From the NCBI RefSeq assembly GCF_009796285.1, contig NZ_CP047020.1, positions 2,728,001 through 2,792,000 of the forward strand: a stretch of DNA of 64,000 bases. The letters run 5' to 3'. Shown in pieces: positions 17,595-25,804 of this stretch (positions within the stretch are counted from its first letter, which is position 1; each line of letters opens with the position of its first letter). The position numbers were made by a program, and so were the translations under genes. The notes under the pieces were generated by a model. The model did no database searches. It was not told where the DNA came from and was given only the letters and a program-made list of their open reading frames with translations. This DNA is from Streptomyces broussonetiae. Its GTDB lineage: Bacteria > Actinomycetota > Actinomycetes > Streptomycetales > Streptomycetaceae.

Positions 17595-18596
17595 TCAGGC
17601 GTCGATGCTGTCCTTTGCGGTGCCTTCGCCACCGGCACCCGATGTCTCGGCGGCCGTCCGCTTCTTGCTCGCCATCAGGCTGGTGACGGTGGTGACGGCC
17701 AGGACGGCACAGATCACGCCGAGCGAGACCGGAATGCTGATCTCGGGCACGTGGACCCCGGACTCGTGCAGGGCGTGCAGCACCAGCTTGACGCCGATGA
17801 AGCCGAGGATGACCGACAGGCCGTACGAGAGGTGGACCAGTTTCTTCAGCAGACCACCGATGAGGAAGTACAGCTGACGCAGCCCCATCAGGGCGAAGGC
17901 GTTGGCGGTGAAGACGATGTACGGGTCCTGCGTCAGACCGAAGATCGCGGGGATGGAGTCCAGGGCGAACAGGACGTCCGTGGTTCCAATGGCGAGCATC
18001 ACGACCAGCATCGGGGTCATGACCCGCTTGCCGTTCTCCTGGATCCACAGCTTGGTGCCGTGGTAGCGGTCGGCGACGCCGAACCTGCGCTCAGCGGCCT
18101 TCAGCAGCTTGTTCTCCTCGAACTCCTCGTCCGCCTCGTCCGCGCGGGCCTCCTGGATGAGCTTCCAGGCGGTCCAGATCAGGAAGGCGCCGAAGAGGTA
18201 GAACACCCAGGAGAAGCTAGCGAGGATGGCGGCTCCCGCGGCGATGAAGATCGCCCGCAGCACCAGGGCTATGAGCACGCCGACGAGCAGCACGCGCTGC
18301 TGGTACCGGGCGGGCACGGCGAACTTCGCCATGATCAGGACGAAGACGAAGAGGTTGTCGACGCTCAGCGACTTCTCGGTGATGTAGCCGGCGAAGAACT
18401 CACCGGCGGGCCGCCCGCCTCCGAAGACGAGGAGGCCCAGACCGAAGAGTCCGGCCAGGACGATCCACACGACGGTCCAGATGCCGGCTTCCTTGATCGA
18501 CACCTCGTGCGGCTTGCGGCCGATGAAGAAATCGACGGCGATCAGGGCGGCCAGGCCCACGACGGTCAGCACCCACAGGGTCACGGAAACGTCCAC
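17595..18596 (-). CDS. terC: TerC-family integral membrane protein
   Basis: A 333-residue, roughly nine-helix membrane protein of the TerC/Alx family. Family members export Mn2+ or load metals onto exported proteins, and TerC was first found in tellurite resistance. Key acidic membrane motifs are present: GYITEKSLSVDNLFVFVLIM and GTTDVLFALDSIPAIFGLTQ, followed by NAFALMGLRQLYFLIGG. The C-terminal 30 residues are hydrophilic. The GTG at 18596 is selected by GGAGGAG a few bases before it; an upstream in-frame start lacks this. A yybP-ykoY Mn2+ riboswitch precedes it, which supports manganese export as its role. TerD-type genes lie immediately upstream. Confidence 0.93.
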   Translation of the reverse strand: MDVSVTLWVLTVVGLAALIAVDFFIGRKPHEVSIKEAGIWTVVWIVLAGLFGLGLLVFGGGRPAGEFFAGYITEKSLSVDNLFVFVLIMAKFAVPARYQQRVLLVGVLIALVLRAIFIAAGAAILASFSWVFYLFGAFLIWTAWKLIQEARADEADEEFEENKLLKAAERRFGVADRYHGTKLWIQENGKRVMTPMLVVMLAIGTTDVLFALDSIPAIFGLTQDPYIVFTANAFALMGLRQLYFLIGGLLKKLVHLSYGLSVILGFIGVKLVLHALHESGVHVPEISIPVSLGVICAVLAVTTVTSLMASKKRTAAETSGAGGEGTAKDSIDA

Positions 18597-18645
18597 TGCT
18601 CCTCCGGCATTACGTAACGGCAAACACTTTCAGCGTTGTCGCTGC

Positions 18646-18738
18646 CGGAGGTCTCTTCCACCCGCGAAGGGCCGACGCCCCGGGACCGAACCGGTCCGTA
18701 CTGACGGGTGCGCCGCAGTCAGGGAGTACTCCCCTCCG
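18646..18738 (-). promoter_or_regulatory. yybP-ykoY family (Mn2+) riboswitch upstream of terC
   Basis: On the minus strand CGGAGG (18738-18733) pairs with CCTCCG (18651-18646) to form P1. Between them are the hallmarks of the yybP-ykoY aptamer: GGGGAGTA just inside P1, a CCCGTCAGTAC segment, and AGAGACC just before the closing strand. The 3' P1 strand CCTCCGGC (18651-18644) is an exact complement of GCCGGAGG (18608-18601), which covers the terC ribosome site. Without metal this strand can hide the Shine-Dalgarno; Mn2+-stabilised P1 would free it. A candidate -10 (TATCGT, also readable as a GGGTAT stress-sigma box) lies just upstream near 18750. Confidence 0.85.
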
Positions 18739-18817
18739 TACGGAAGACGATACCCAATCACCAAGGAAAGGTAAAGTGACGAGTAAAGGAAAACAAAAAC
18801 ATGCTGTTCAGGCGACT

Positions 18818-20770
18818 TTACTTACGCTTGGTGCGCGCCCTGGCCACCTCGGTGAGCACGTGCTGCACGATCTGGCTGCCGGGCGGAACCAGTGAGGGTT
18901 CATAGGTCCAGGCGTGCCCGACCCAGGGGTCGGCGAGATGGTCGTCGCAGACGGGTGTGAGTCGCAACAGCGAACGCCACAGCGGATCGAGCAGCGGGCC
19001 GTAGGCGGCGGCGTCCCCGCGGTCCGCCACCAGCAGGAGGTGTACGCCCACACCGGGCCCCTCGTCGGCGAGATAGCGCAGCCGCGTCACCGCTCGCTCG
19101 TCGAAACCGTGCGGGAAGTCGTTGATGATCAACAGCTGTCGCGCGGTGTCGAGGTCGGCCGGGAGCGCCTCGGGGGTACCGGCGCGCAGCGCCATCTGCA
19201 CCAGGTCGACCCGTCGGGTGAGCCTCTCCAGTACCTCCGCCACACCCGCCGCTCCGGTTGCGGACGGCGCGGCGAGCGCTCCGGACCGGGTCAGTGTTCC
19301 GAGCGCCGCGGCCCCGTCTCCGGCCGGGTCGATGACGTGGAGGGCGAAGTCCCCCGGCGGATGCACGGCGAGCAGCCGCGCCGCGAGTGCGACCGCCGCC
19401 TCCATGGCCAGGTGCCGCAGCTCGGCGGGGTCGGGGAAGCCGTCGGCCGACGCCTCCGGGCCGCTGTCGAACCACAGGCCCTGTTCCAGTGGCAGCCTGA
19501 CCAGCATGGGGATGCGCAGCGGCACGCTCTCGGGCAGATGGAGATCACCGAGTCGCAGGGCCATCGGCGGCTCGGTGGGCACCCGGTAGCCGTGCCACAC
19601 GGGGTTGTCCCAGCGGGCGTATGCGGGCGAGAGCGCGGGCTCGACCACGTCCGACTCGGCGGTGAGCTGGGCGAGGTCGCGGTCGAAGGCCGCGCGCGCC
19701 TGGTCGACCAGCTGCGCCCGTCGGGAGTGGGCCGCCTCACGCGCGGCGTCGCCCTCCGTGCCGAGCCGGCCTCGAGGGTCGGCGAGGACCTGGTCCAGCT
19801 CCTTCTCCAGGCGGGAATCGGCGAATTCGACGGCGCTGCGGTACGCGGCCGCGCTGCGGGCCAGGTCCTCGAACATGCCCCAGACCTGGTTGTACAGGCG
19901 CTCCTCCACCGACCAGCCCACGGCGTCGCCCGCGACCGGCGGTGCGGGCCGGTCGCCGGCGGCCGCGGAAGCCGGGGGCGGCGGTTGCGGGGCGCTGTGC
20001 GGGCGTCGGGGGTGCGTGTAGTCCACCGGGGCGCCGGTGGCTCGCGGAGCGGCGCCGGGTGCCTGGGGGTCGTACGGGTTCTGTGCCTCGCACGAGGGTG
20101 CCGGTTCCGGATGCTCCCGGCGGTCAGGGGCGTACGGGCCCGTCGGCCCGGGCGCGCCGTGGGCCGAGGAGTCCTGGGGCGCCGGGGCGTCGTGCACCGC
20201 TTGCAGCGAGAAGGGCGCCGAAGTGTGGGCCGTCGTGTGCTGGATGGCGGCCGCCAGCTCGCCGGCGTCCTGCAGCCCCTGGTCGGCCAGGAGAGCGGGC
20301 AGCCCGGTGGCGTATCCCTGGCCCATCGCGCGGACCTTCCAGGCGCCCTGTCTGCGGTACAGCTCCAGGGCGATCACGGCCGTCTCGGTGTCCAGGCCGG
20401 TCAGGGTGTAGCAGGCGAGTTCGGTGCCGTCATGGCTCTCGACCGTGGTGTGCGGAGCGGCGACGGCACCGAACCGGGGCGGGCCTGCGGACCCGGTGGG
20501 CAGCGCGAGGAACACACCGACGCGGTGGACGGCCTCCGGCAGGGCGTCCAGGTCGACGGCCAGCCGGTGTTCGGCGACGGCCTGCCGGGACACCTCGACG
20601 CCGGGCGGGGCCGGAGCGCCGGGATGCGCCACCCACGGGGAGCCGTGCACCGTACCGTTCTCGTCGCCGAGCGTGGCTCCGACCAGGACCGGCACCCCGG
20701 CCGAGACCCGGATGGTCAGCCGGACCTGGGACAGCGGGTGGTTCTGCCCCCGCACCAGTTCGGCCGTCAT
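18818..20770 (-). CDS. TerD domain fused to an FtsK-like domain lacking a Walker A motif
   Basis: A 650-residue protein. Residues 1 to about 180 form a TerD-type domain (LVRGQNHPLSQVRLTIRVSA, GVEVSRQAV, VIALELYRRQGAWKVRAMGQ, ATGLPALLADQG). A Pro/Ala-rich linker (about 190-290) follows, then a helical coiled stretch (VEERLYNQVWGMFEDLARSA) and a C-terminal alpha/beta region resembling the FtsK/SpoIIIE fold (PLRIPMLVRLPLEQGLWFDS, AARLLAVHPPGDFALHVIDP, DLDTARQLLIINDFPHGFDE, VGVHLLLVADRGDA). Where a Walker A GxxGxGKS would be expected it reads FDSGPEASADG, so ATP binding is doubtful. It lies downstream of terD. The function is not established; a link to envelope or DNA-associated stress response is inference. 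Confidence 0.75.
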   Translation of the reverse strand: MTAELVRGQNHPLSQVRLTIRVSAGVPVLVGATLGDENGTVHGSPWVAHPGAPAPPGVEVSRQAVAEHRLAVDLDALPEAVHRVGVFLALPTGSAGPPRFGAVAAPHTTVESHDGTELACYTLTGLDTETAVIALELYRRQGAWKVRAMGQGYATGLPALLADQGLQDAGELAAAIQHTTAHTSAPFSLQAVHDAPAPQDSSAHGAPGPTGPYAPDRREHPEPAPSCEAQNPYDPQAPGAAPRATGAPVDYTHPRRPHSAPQPPPPASAAAGDRPAPPVAGDAVGWSVEERLYNQVWGMFEDLARSAAAYRSAVEFADSRLEKELDQVLADPRGRLGTEGDAAREAAHSRRAQLVDQARAAFDRDLAQLTAESDVVEPALSPAYARWDNPVWHGYRVPTEPPMALRLGDLHLPESVPLRIPMLVRLPLEQGLWFDSGPEASADGFPDPAELRHLAMEAAVALAARLLAVHPPGDFALHVIDPAGDGAAALGTLTRSGALAAPSATGAAGVAEVLERLTRRVDLVQMALRAGTPEALPADLDTARQLLIINDFPHGFDERAVTRLRYLADEGPGVGVHLLLVADRGDAAAYGPLLDPLWRSLLRLTPVCDDHLADPWVGHAWTYEPSLVPPGSQIVQHVLTEVARARTKRK

Positions 20771-20828
20771 CGCCGTTGCCCCCCCGTGTTGCCGTGTCGT
20801 GCGCGCCCCTCCGATTGAGCGGGCGGTC

Positions 20829-21407
20829 CTACAGGTGCGGCAGGATCGCCGGCATCAGGTCCTGGAAGGTGCGGCCGTTGGCCGGGGATCCCAGGGCGGT
20901 CATCGTCCAGCCCGAGCCCGCGCGGTGCACCTTGGCCATGATCTGGGCGGTGTAGTCACCGCCGCCGTCCAGCGTGTAGCGGGCGAGTTCCTGGCCGTTG
21001 GTCTCGTCCACGAGGCGGCAGAACGCGTTCTGCACCTCCTGGAAGGTCTGCCCCGTGAAGGAGTTCACGGTGAAGACGATCTGGTCGATGTGGACCGGAA
21101 CGCGCTGCAGGTCGACCAGGATCGCCTCGTCGTCCCCGCCCTGGCCGACGCCGCCGACGAGGTTGTCCCCGGTGTGGCGGACAGAGCCGTCATCGCTCAC
21201 CAGGTGGCGGAAGAAGACGACGTCGACCGGCTGCTTCTCGGCGAAGAGCACAGCCGAGGCGTCCAGGTCGATCTCCCGCGTACGGGAGCCGAACAGGCCG
21301 CGCCGCTTCGCCGCCTGCCAGCCCAGCCCCATGCGGACCGCGGTCAGGGTGGCCCCGTCCTTCTTCTCCAGGCTGATGGCCTGACCCTTGCTCAAGTTGA
21401 CGGACAC
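20829..21407 (-). CDS. terD: TerD-family tellurium resistance/stress protein
   Basis: A 192-residue soluble protein of the standard TerD length. Family members bind Ca2+ through conserved acidic residues: here EIDLDASAVLF, the DDGSVRHTGDN loop and GGDDEAILVDLQRVP are present, followed by FTVNSFTGQTFQEVQNAFCR and LARYTLDGGGDYTAQIMAKV. The GTG at 21407 (MSVNLSKGQAISLEKKDG) is the family start, with AGGGG about 10 nt upstream; earlier starts would add non-conserved basic sequence. It precedes the TerD-FtsK-like gene in the same direction. A DNA-damage-type promoter ends about 50 nt upstream, which is unusual for the family. Confidence 0.93.
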   Translation of the reverse strand: MSVNLSKGQAISLEKKDGATLTAVRMGLGWQAAKRRGLFGSRTREIDLDASAVLFAEKQPVDVVFFRHLVSDDGSVRHTGDNLVGGVGQGGDDEAILVDLQRVPVHIDQIVFTVNSFTGQTFQEVQNAFCRLVDETNGQELARYTLDGGGDYTAQIMAKVHRAGSGWTMTALGSPANGRTFQDLMPAILPHL

Positions 21408-21462
21408 CGCTGATTCCCCTCTCGATGGTCCCCTGTTGCCGCGCAGTACGCGGTTGACCAAA

Positions 21463-21485
21463 ACCCTACGCAGGCACACCGACAG
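21463..21485 (-). promoter_or_regulatory. RecA-NDp-like (PafBC-type) promoter of terD
   Basis: The minus strand reads cTGTCGGTG, TGCCTGCG, TAGGGT. Against TTGTCRGTG-N8-TAnnnT only the first base differs and the spacing is exact. Transcription would start near 21456, giving a leader of about 50 nt. A 12-bp palindrome GTGTTGCAACAC (21515-21526) sits about 30 bp further upstream. Confidence 0.6.
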
Positions 21486-21514
21486 GGCCGAACCCCGGCC
21501 CGCGCTTTGTGTCG

Positions 21515-21526
21515 GTGTTGCAACAC
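21515..21526. promoter_or_regulatory. 12-bp palindrome upstream of the terD promoter
   Basis: GTGTTGCAACAC is a perfect palindrome about 30 bp upstream of the damage-type promoter element and between uvrB and terD. It could bind a dimeric regulator; none is known here. Confidence 0.3.
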
Positions 21527-21563
21527 TTGACGCGTATGCCGAGGTCCGCTGGGGTGTCGGGGC

Positions 21564-23702
21564 TCAGGCGAGGCCTGCCTCCCGCATCTGGCGCAGCTCC
21601 TTCTTCATCTCCGACACCTCGTCGCGCAGCCGGGCCGCGATCTCGAACTGAAGCTCCGCGGCGGCGGCACGCATCCGCTCGGTCATCTCCTCGATCTGCT
21701 CGGCGAGTTCGGCCGCCGGACGGTCCGTGGGTACCGTCTGGCCCTTGGCGGTCTTGGCGGCCTTCGCGCCCTTGGCCGCCTTGTCACCGAGCGACGGTAC
21801 GGGGGCCTTGGCACCCTTGCCGTCCTTGGACTTGCGGTAGCCGCTGCCGAGAAGCTGCTCGGTGTCGACCTCCTCACGGGCGATCTGCGCGACGATGTCG
21901 TTGATCTTCTTGCGCAGGGGCTGCGGGTCGATGCCGTTCGCCTTGTTGTAGGCGATCTGCCTCTCCCGGCGGCGGTTGGTCTCCTCGATGGCCTTCTCCA
22001 TCGCCGGGGTGATCTTGTCGGCGTACATGTGGACCTGGCCGGAGACGTTGCGCGCCGCGCGGCCGATGGTCTGGATCAGCGAGGTGCCGGAGCGCAGGAA
22101 GCCCTCCTTGTCGGCGTCCAGGATCGCCACCAAAGACACCTCGGGCAGGTCCAGGCCCTCACGCAGCAGGTTGATGCCGACCAGGACGTCGAACTCACCG
22201 CTGCGCAGCTCGCGCAGCAGCTCGACGCGGCGCAGGGTGTCGACGTCGCTGTGCAGATAGCGCACCTGGATGCCCAGTTCCAGGAAGTAGTCGGTGAGGT
22301 CCTCGGCCATCTTCTTGGTGAGCGTGGTGACCAGGACGCGTTCGTCCTTCTCGGTGCGCTTGCGGATCTCGTGCACCAGGTCGTCGATCTGGCCCTCGGT
22401 GGGCTTGACGACGACCTCCGGGTCGACGAGGCCGGTGGGGCGGATGATCTGCTCGACCGCGCCGTCGGAGCGCGAGAGCTCGTACGGGCCCGGGGTGGCC
22501 GACAGGTAGACGGTCTGGTCGATGCGCTCCTGGAACTCCTCCCACTTCAGCGGGCGGTTGTCCAGGGCGGAGGGCAGCCGGAAGCCGTGCTCCACGAGGG
22601 TGCGCTTGCGGGAGGCGTCGCCCTCGTACATGGCACCGATCTGCGGGACGGTGACGTGCGACTCGTCGATGACGAGCAGGAAGTCGTCCGGGAAGTAGTC
22701 GAGCAGGGTGTTCGGCGGGGAGCCGGGCAGGCGGCCGTCGAAGTGCATCGAGTAGTTCTCCACACCGGAGCAGGTGCCGATCTGGCGGAGCATCTCGATG
22801 TCGTACGTGGTGCGCATCCGCAGGCGCTGGGCCTCCAGGAGCTTGCCCTGCTTCTCCAGCTCGGCGAGGCGCTCCCCCAGCTCCTTCTCGATGTCGTTGA
22901 CCGCCCGCTCCATGCGCTCGGGGCCGGCCACGTAGTGGGAGGCGGGGAAGACGTACAGCTGCTCGTCGTCGCTGATGATCTCGCCGGTGAGCGGGTGCAG
23001 CGTGGACAGCGCCTCGATCTCGTCGCCGAACATCTCGATGCGGACGGCCAGCTCCTCGTAGACCGGGAAGATCTCGATGGTGTCGCCGCGGACCCGGAAG
23101 GTGCCACGGGAGAACGCCATGTCGTTGCGCGTGTACTGGATGTCGACGAAGCGGCGCAGCAGCTCGTCCCGGTCGATCTCGTCGCCGACTTTCAGGGGGA
23201 CCATCCGGTCCACGTACTCCTGCGGAGTACCGAGGCCGTAGATGCAGGACACCGAGGCGACCACGACCACGTCACGGCGGGTGAGCAGCGAGTTCGTCGC
23301 CGAGTGGCGCAGACGCTCGACCTCCTCGTTGATCGAGGAGTCCTTCTCGATGTAGGTGTCCGACTGCGGGACGTAGGCCTCGGGCTGGTAGTAGTCGTAG
23401 TACGAGACGAAGTACTCGACCGCGTTGTTCGGCAACAGCTCGCGGAACTCGTTGGCCAGCTGGGCGGCCAGCGTCTTGTTCGGCGCCATCACGAGCGTGG
23501 GGCGCTGGAGCTTCTCGATCATCCACGCCGTGGTGGCGGACTTGCCGGTGCCGGTCGCGCCCAGCAGGACGACGTCCTTCTCACCGGCCTCGATGCGCTT
23601 GGCCAGCTCGGCGATGGCCGCCGGCTGGTCGCCGCTGGGCTGGTACGGGCTGACGACCTCGAAGGGCGCCACTGTGCGTTCGATGTGGGAAACGGGCCGC
23701 AT
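21564..23702 (-). CDS. uvrB: UvrABC system protein B
   Basis: Helicase-like subunit of excision repair that verifies damage and loads UvrC (712 residues). Motifs seen in order are Walker [16 protein letters not shown] near residue 42, the beta-hairpin with [35 protein letters not shown] (motif II), [10 protein letters not shown], the helicase motifs [14 protein letters not shown] and QTIGRAARN, and the C-terminal UVR domain that contacts UvrC ([20 protein letters not shown]). A Lys/Ala-rich linker ([24 protein letters not shown]) precedes the UVR domain. ATG 23702 ([16 protein letters not shown]) is chosen because the upstream GTG at 23711 would overlap the -10 box. The promoter geometry predicts a leaderless mRNA. 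Confidence 0.97.
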   Translation of the reverse strand: MRPVSHIERTVAPFEVVSPYQPSGDQPAAIAELAKRIEAGEKDVVLLGATGTGKSATTAWMIEKLQRPTLVMAPNKTLAAQLANEFRELLPNNAVEYFVSYYDYYQPEAYVPQSDTYIEKDSSINEEVERLRHSATNSLLTRRDVVVVASVSCIYGLGTPQEYVDRMVPLKVGDEIDRDELLRRFVDIQYTRNDMAFSRGTFRVRGDTIEIFPVYEELAVRIEMFGDEIEALSTLHPLTGEIISDDEQLYVFPASHYVAGPERMERAVNDIEKELGERLAELEKQGKLLEAQRLRMRTTYDIEMLRQIGTCSGVENYSMHFDGRLPGSPPNTLLDYFPDDFLLVIDESHVTVPQIGAMYEGDASRKRTLVEHGFRLPSALDNRPLKWEEFQERIDQTVYLSATPGPYELSRSDGAVEQIIRPTGLVDPEVVVKPTEGQIDDLVHEIRKRTEKDERVLVTTLTKKMAEDLTDYFLELGIQVRYLHSDVDTLRRVELLRELRSGEFDVLVGINLLREGLDLPEVSLVAILDADKEGFLRSGTSLIQTIGRAARNVSGQVHMYADKITPAMEKAIEETNRRRERQIAYNKANGIDPQPLRKKINDIVAQIAREEVDTEQLLGSGYRKSKDGKGAKAPVPSLGDKAAKGAKAAKTAKGQTVPTDRPAAELAEQIEEMTERMRAAAAELQFEIAARLRDEVSEMKKELRQMREAGLA

Positions 23703-23709
23703 GCCATCC

Positions 23710-23732
23710 ACCGTACGACCCCCCACTGACAA
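23710..23732 (-). promoter_or_regulatory. RecA-NDp (PafBC-type) DNA-damage promoter of uvrB
   Basis: The minus strand reads TTGTCAGTG, GGGGGTCG, TACGGT, a perfect match to TTGTCRGTG-N8-TAnnnT. The -10 ends 7 nt before the uvrB ATG. Confidence 0.85.
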
Positions 23733-23751
23733 CGGGCCCGGATCAGCGGTT

Positions 23752-24609
23752 TTACCGGCTACGGGAGCCGTGGTGCTCGGGTCGGCGCCCCTCGTGGAGC
23801 GCGGGACGGCGGTCCAGGTGGGAGGGGACCCTGGCCGCCGGGACTCCCGGTTTGCGCTCGTCGGGCATGCGGACGGGCCGTCCCACGACCATCATCGGGT
23901 CGAACACCACGACGACGGCCGCGAGCAGCAGGAAGGCGAGCGGGCCGATCAGCATCGGTACCAGCGCGGACGGCTCCGGCGCGGCGCCGGCAGCGTGGGA
24001 GGGGCCGTCGAGGTGGACGCCCAGGGCCGCCATGCCCATGTAGTGCATGCCGCTGACCGCGAGCCCCATGACGAGGCTCGCCCCCACGCTCCACAAAAAG
24101 CCCCGGACACGTCCGGCGGCCCACAGGGCGGCGGTGGCGGCGACGACCGCTATGACGACGGAGGCGGCCACGGTGAGCGTGTTGTAGGTGAACCGTCCGT
24201 GGAAGCGCACGCCTGCCATGCCGAGGTAGTGCATCGAGGCGACCCCCAGCCCGGTGATCGTGCCGCCGGTGAAGAGCGCGGCTCCGGTGGCGCCGCGGTA
24301 GCCGACGACGAAGATGCCGACGCCGACCATGACGATGGCGAGGCCGAGGCTCGCGTAGGTGATCGGCTTGTCGTAGTGGATCGGTGTCTCCTTGATGGCG
24401 AAGCCCATCATGGCGACGAAGTGCATGGTCCATATGCCGGAGCCGATCGCGGCGGCGCCGAGGGCCAGCCAGGCCGGCCGCCGGGAGTGCGTGACCAGCA
24501 GCGCCCTGGTGGTGCAGCGCAGGCCGAGGGCACCGCCCAGGCAGGCCATCAGATAGGCCACCAACGGGGTGACGGCCCCGTAGCTGAATCCGTCGACCGT
24601 GCCTTGCAT
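23752..24609 (-). CDS. MHYT-domain membrane sensor protein
   Basis: A 285-residue integral membrane protein with seven predicted helices. Three MHYT-type motifs, MHFVAM, MHYLGM and MHYMGM, lie in successive helices. The MHYT domain is thought to bind copper through the Met and His residues and to sense O2, CO or NO. Here it stands alone, without the GGDEF/EAL or kinase output domain found in many bacteria, as is common in Streptomyces. The C-terminal 45 residues are cytoplasmic and basic. It is divergent from the GDPD gene. The signal and the partner are unknown. Confidence 0.9.
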   Translation of the reverse strand: MQGTVDGFSYGAVTPLVAYLMACLGGALGLRCTTRALLVTHSRRPAWLALGAAAIGSGIWTMHFVAMMGFAIKETPIHYDKPITYASLGLAIVMVGVGIFVVGYRGATGAALFTGGTITGLGVASMHYLGMAGVRFHGRFTYNTLTVAASVVIAVVAATAALWAAGRVRGFLWSVGASLVMGLAVSGMHYMGMAALGVHLDGPSHAAGAAPEPSALVPMLIGPLAFLLLAAVVVVFDPMMVVGRPVRMPDERKPGVPAARVPSHLDRRPALHEGRRPEHHGSRSR

Positions 24610-24757
24610 CCGCGGTTGCCCTTCCGCCCTCTTGCGTCCTGGAATACCTGAAACGTTCCCCCGGCCCCAGGACCGCGCGGGCGGTCAGGGTTGTCGCAGA
24701 GAGTATGACTGCCACCGGAATGGTCGAACGATTTTCCGGCAAAGAAACACGGCCCTG

Positions 24758-24771
24758 CCGCACTTGTGCGG
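24758..24771. promoter_or_regulatory. 14-bp palindrome in the MHYT/GDPD divergent region
   Basis: CCGCAC-TT-GTGCGG has perfect 6-bp arms. A second inverted repeat, CTGAC-N8-GTCAG, lies at about 24832-24849. Both sit between the divergent MHYT and GDPD genes and could be operators. No regulator is assigned. Confidence 0.3.
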
Positions 24772-24890
24772 TCCCGGTGAGCGGACTTGGACATCTGTCT
24801 GCGATCCGTGGTCGTCGTGCGCCCACGTGCCACTGACGGTCTGCTGTCAGTCTGGTGGCAGTCGATATTCGCTCGACGCGAGGAGTTTGC

Positions 24891-25763
24891 ATGCACGCGC
24901 GCGTAGTGGCCACCACGGCCGTCGCGGTCCTGGGGGTCGCCGCGGTCCTGCTGAGCCCCACCTCCGACGCCCGGGCCGGCGGTGCCGGCGAGCCGACGGT
25001 GATCGGTCATCGGGGTGCCGCCGCCTACGCTCCCGAGAACACGCTGCCCTCGATCGACAAGGCCGCGCAGCTGGGCATCACCTGGGTCGAGAACGACGTC
25101 CAGCGGACCAAGGACGGCGAACTGGTCGTCATCCACGACGACAGTCTGAAGCGCACCACGAACGTCGCGAAGGTCTTCCCCGGCCGTGGCCCGTGGAAGG
25201 TGAAGGACTTCACCGCGGCCGAGATCGCCCGGCTGGACGCGGGCAGCTGGTACTCCCCCGCGTACGCGGGCACGCGCGTGCCGACGCTCGCGCAGTACAT
25301 GCGCAGGATCGAGCACAACCACGAGAAACTGCTCCTGGAGATCAAGAATCCCGAGCTGTACCCGGGCATCGAGCAGCAGACCCTGAAGCTCCTCGGCAAC
25401 GAGGGCTGGCTGGACCACGGCCACCTGGAGCGGCTGATCGTGCAGAGCTTCAGCGCCGACAGCATCCGGACCGTCCACGCACTGAAGCCCGCGGTCACGA
25501 CGGCTATGCTCGGCGCGCCCAAGGTGGCCCAGCTGCCCCAGTGCGCGCGCTACGCCGATCTCATCAATCCCTCGTACGGGCCGCTCTCCCGGGGCTACGT
25601 CGCGGCCGTGCACACCATCCGCGGGCCGCACGGCAGGCGGCTCGGGGTGTTCGCCTGGACGGTGGACAACGCGGCCACCGCCCGTACGCTCGCGGACTAC
25701 GGCGTCGACGGGATCATCACCAACAAGCCCGACAAGGTGCGGGCGGCGCTGCGCTCGGACTGA
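24891..25763 (+). CDS. Secreted glycerophosphodiester phosphodiesterase
   Basis: A 290-residue extracellular enzyme that cleaves glycerophosphodiesters to glycerol-3-phosphate and an alcohol, releasing phosphate and carbon from lipid head groups or teichoic acids. A signal peptide of about 30 residues (VVATTAVAVLGVAAVLLSPT) is followed by the TIM-barrel catalytic residues: GHRGAAAYAPENTLPSI (His, Arg and Glu), ENDVQRTKDGELVVIHDDSL with the second catalytic His, and LLEIKNP with the metal-binding Glu. The C-terminus carries FAWTVDNAATARTLADYGVD and GIITNKPD as usual. AGGAG sits 5 nt before the ATG. No PHO box was seen upstream. Confidence 0.93.
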   Translation: MHARVVATTAVAVLGVAAVLLSPTSDARAGGAGEPTVIGHRGAAAYAPENTLPSIDKAAQLGITWVENDVQRTKDGELVVIHDDSLKRTTNVAKVFPGRGPWKVKDFTAAEIARLDAGSWYSPAYAGTRVPTLAQYMRRIEHNHEKLLLEIKNPELYPGIEQQTLKLLGNEGWLDHGHLERLIVQSFSADSIRTVHALKPAVTTAMLGAPKVAQLPQCARYADLINPSYGPLSRGYVAAVHTIRGPHGRRLGVFAWTVDNAATARTLADYGVDGIITNKPDKVRAALRSD

Positions 25764-25775
25764 GCCGTGCGGGCG

Positions 25776-25798
25776 TTGTCAGTGGCGGGCCGTACCGT
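25776..25798 (+). promoter_or_regulatory. RecA-NDp (PafBC-type) DNA-damage promoter of ogt
   Basis: The sequence reads TTGTCAGTG, GCGGGCCG, TACCGT, a perfect match to TTGTCRGTG-N8-TAnnnT. The -10 ends 6 nt before the ogt ATG, predicting a leaderless transcript. Confidence 0.85.
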
Positions 25799-25804
25799 GG
25801 TCGC

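Noticed and set aside
16348..18048. An antiporter extended to 566 residues
   Set aside because: The extension runs antisense-like through terC sequence and is not conserved. The ATG at 17448 gives the exact ChaA length.
23711..23732. GTG start for uvrB at 23711 or 23732
   Set aside because: These codons would overlap the -10 or -35-like part of the damage promoter. ATG 23702 fits both promoter geometry and the family start.
24640..24890. PHO box before the phosphodiesterase gene
   Set aside because: No GTTCACC-type direct repeats at 11-bp spacing are present, so PhoP control cannot be claimed.
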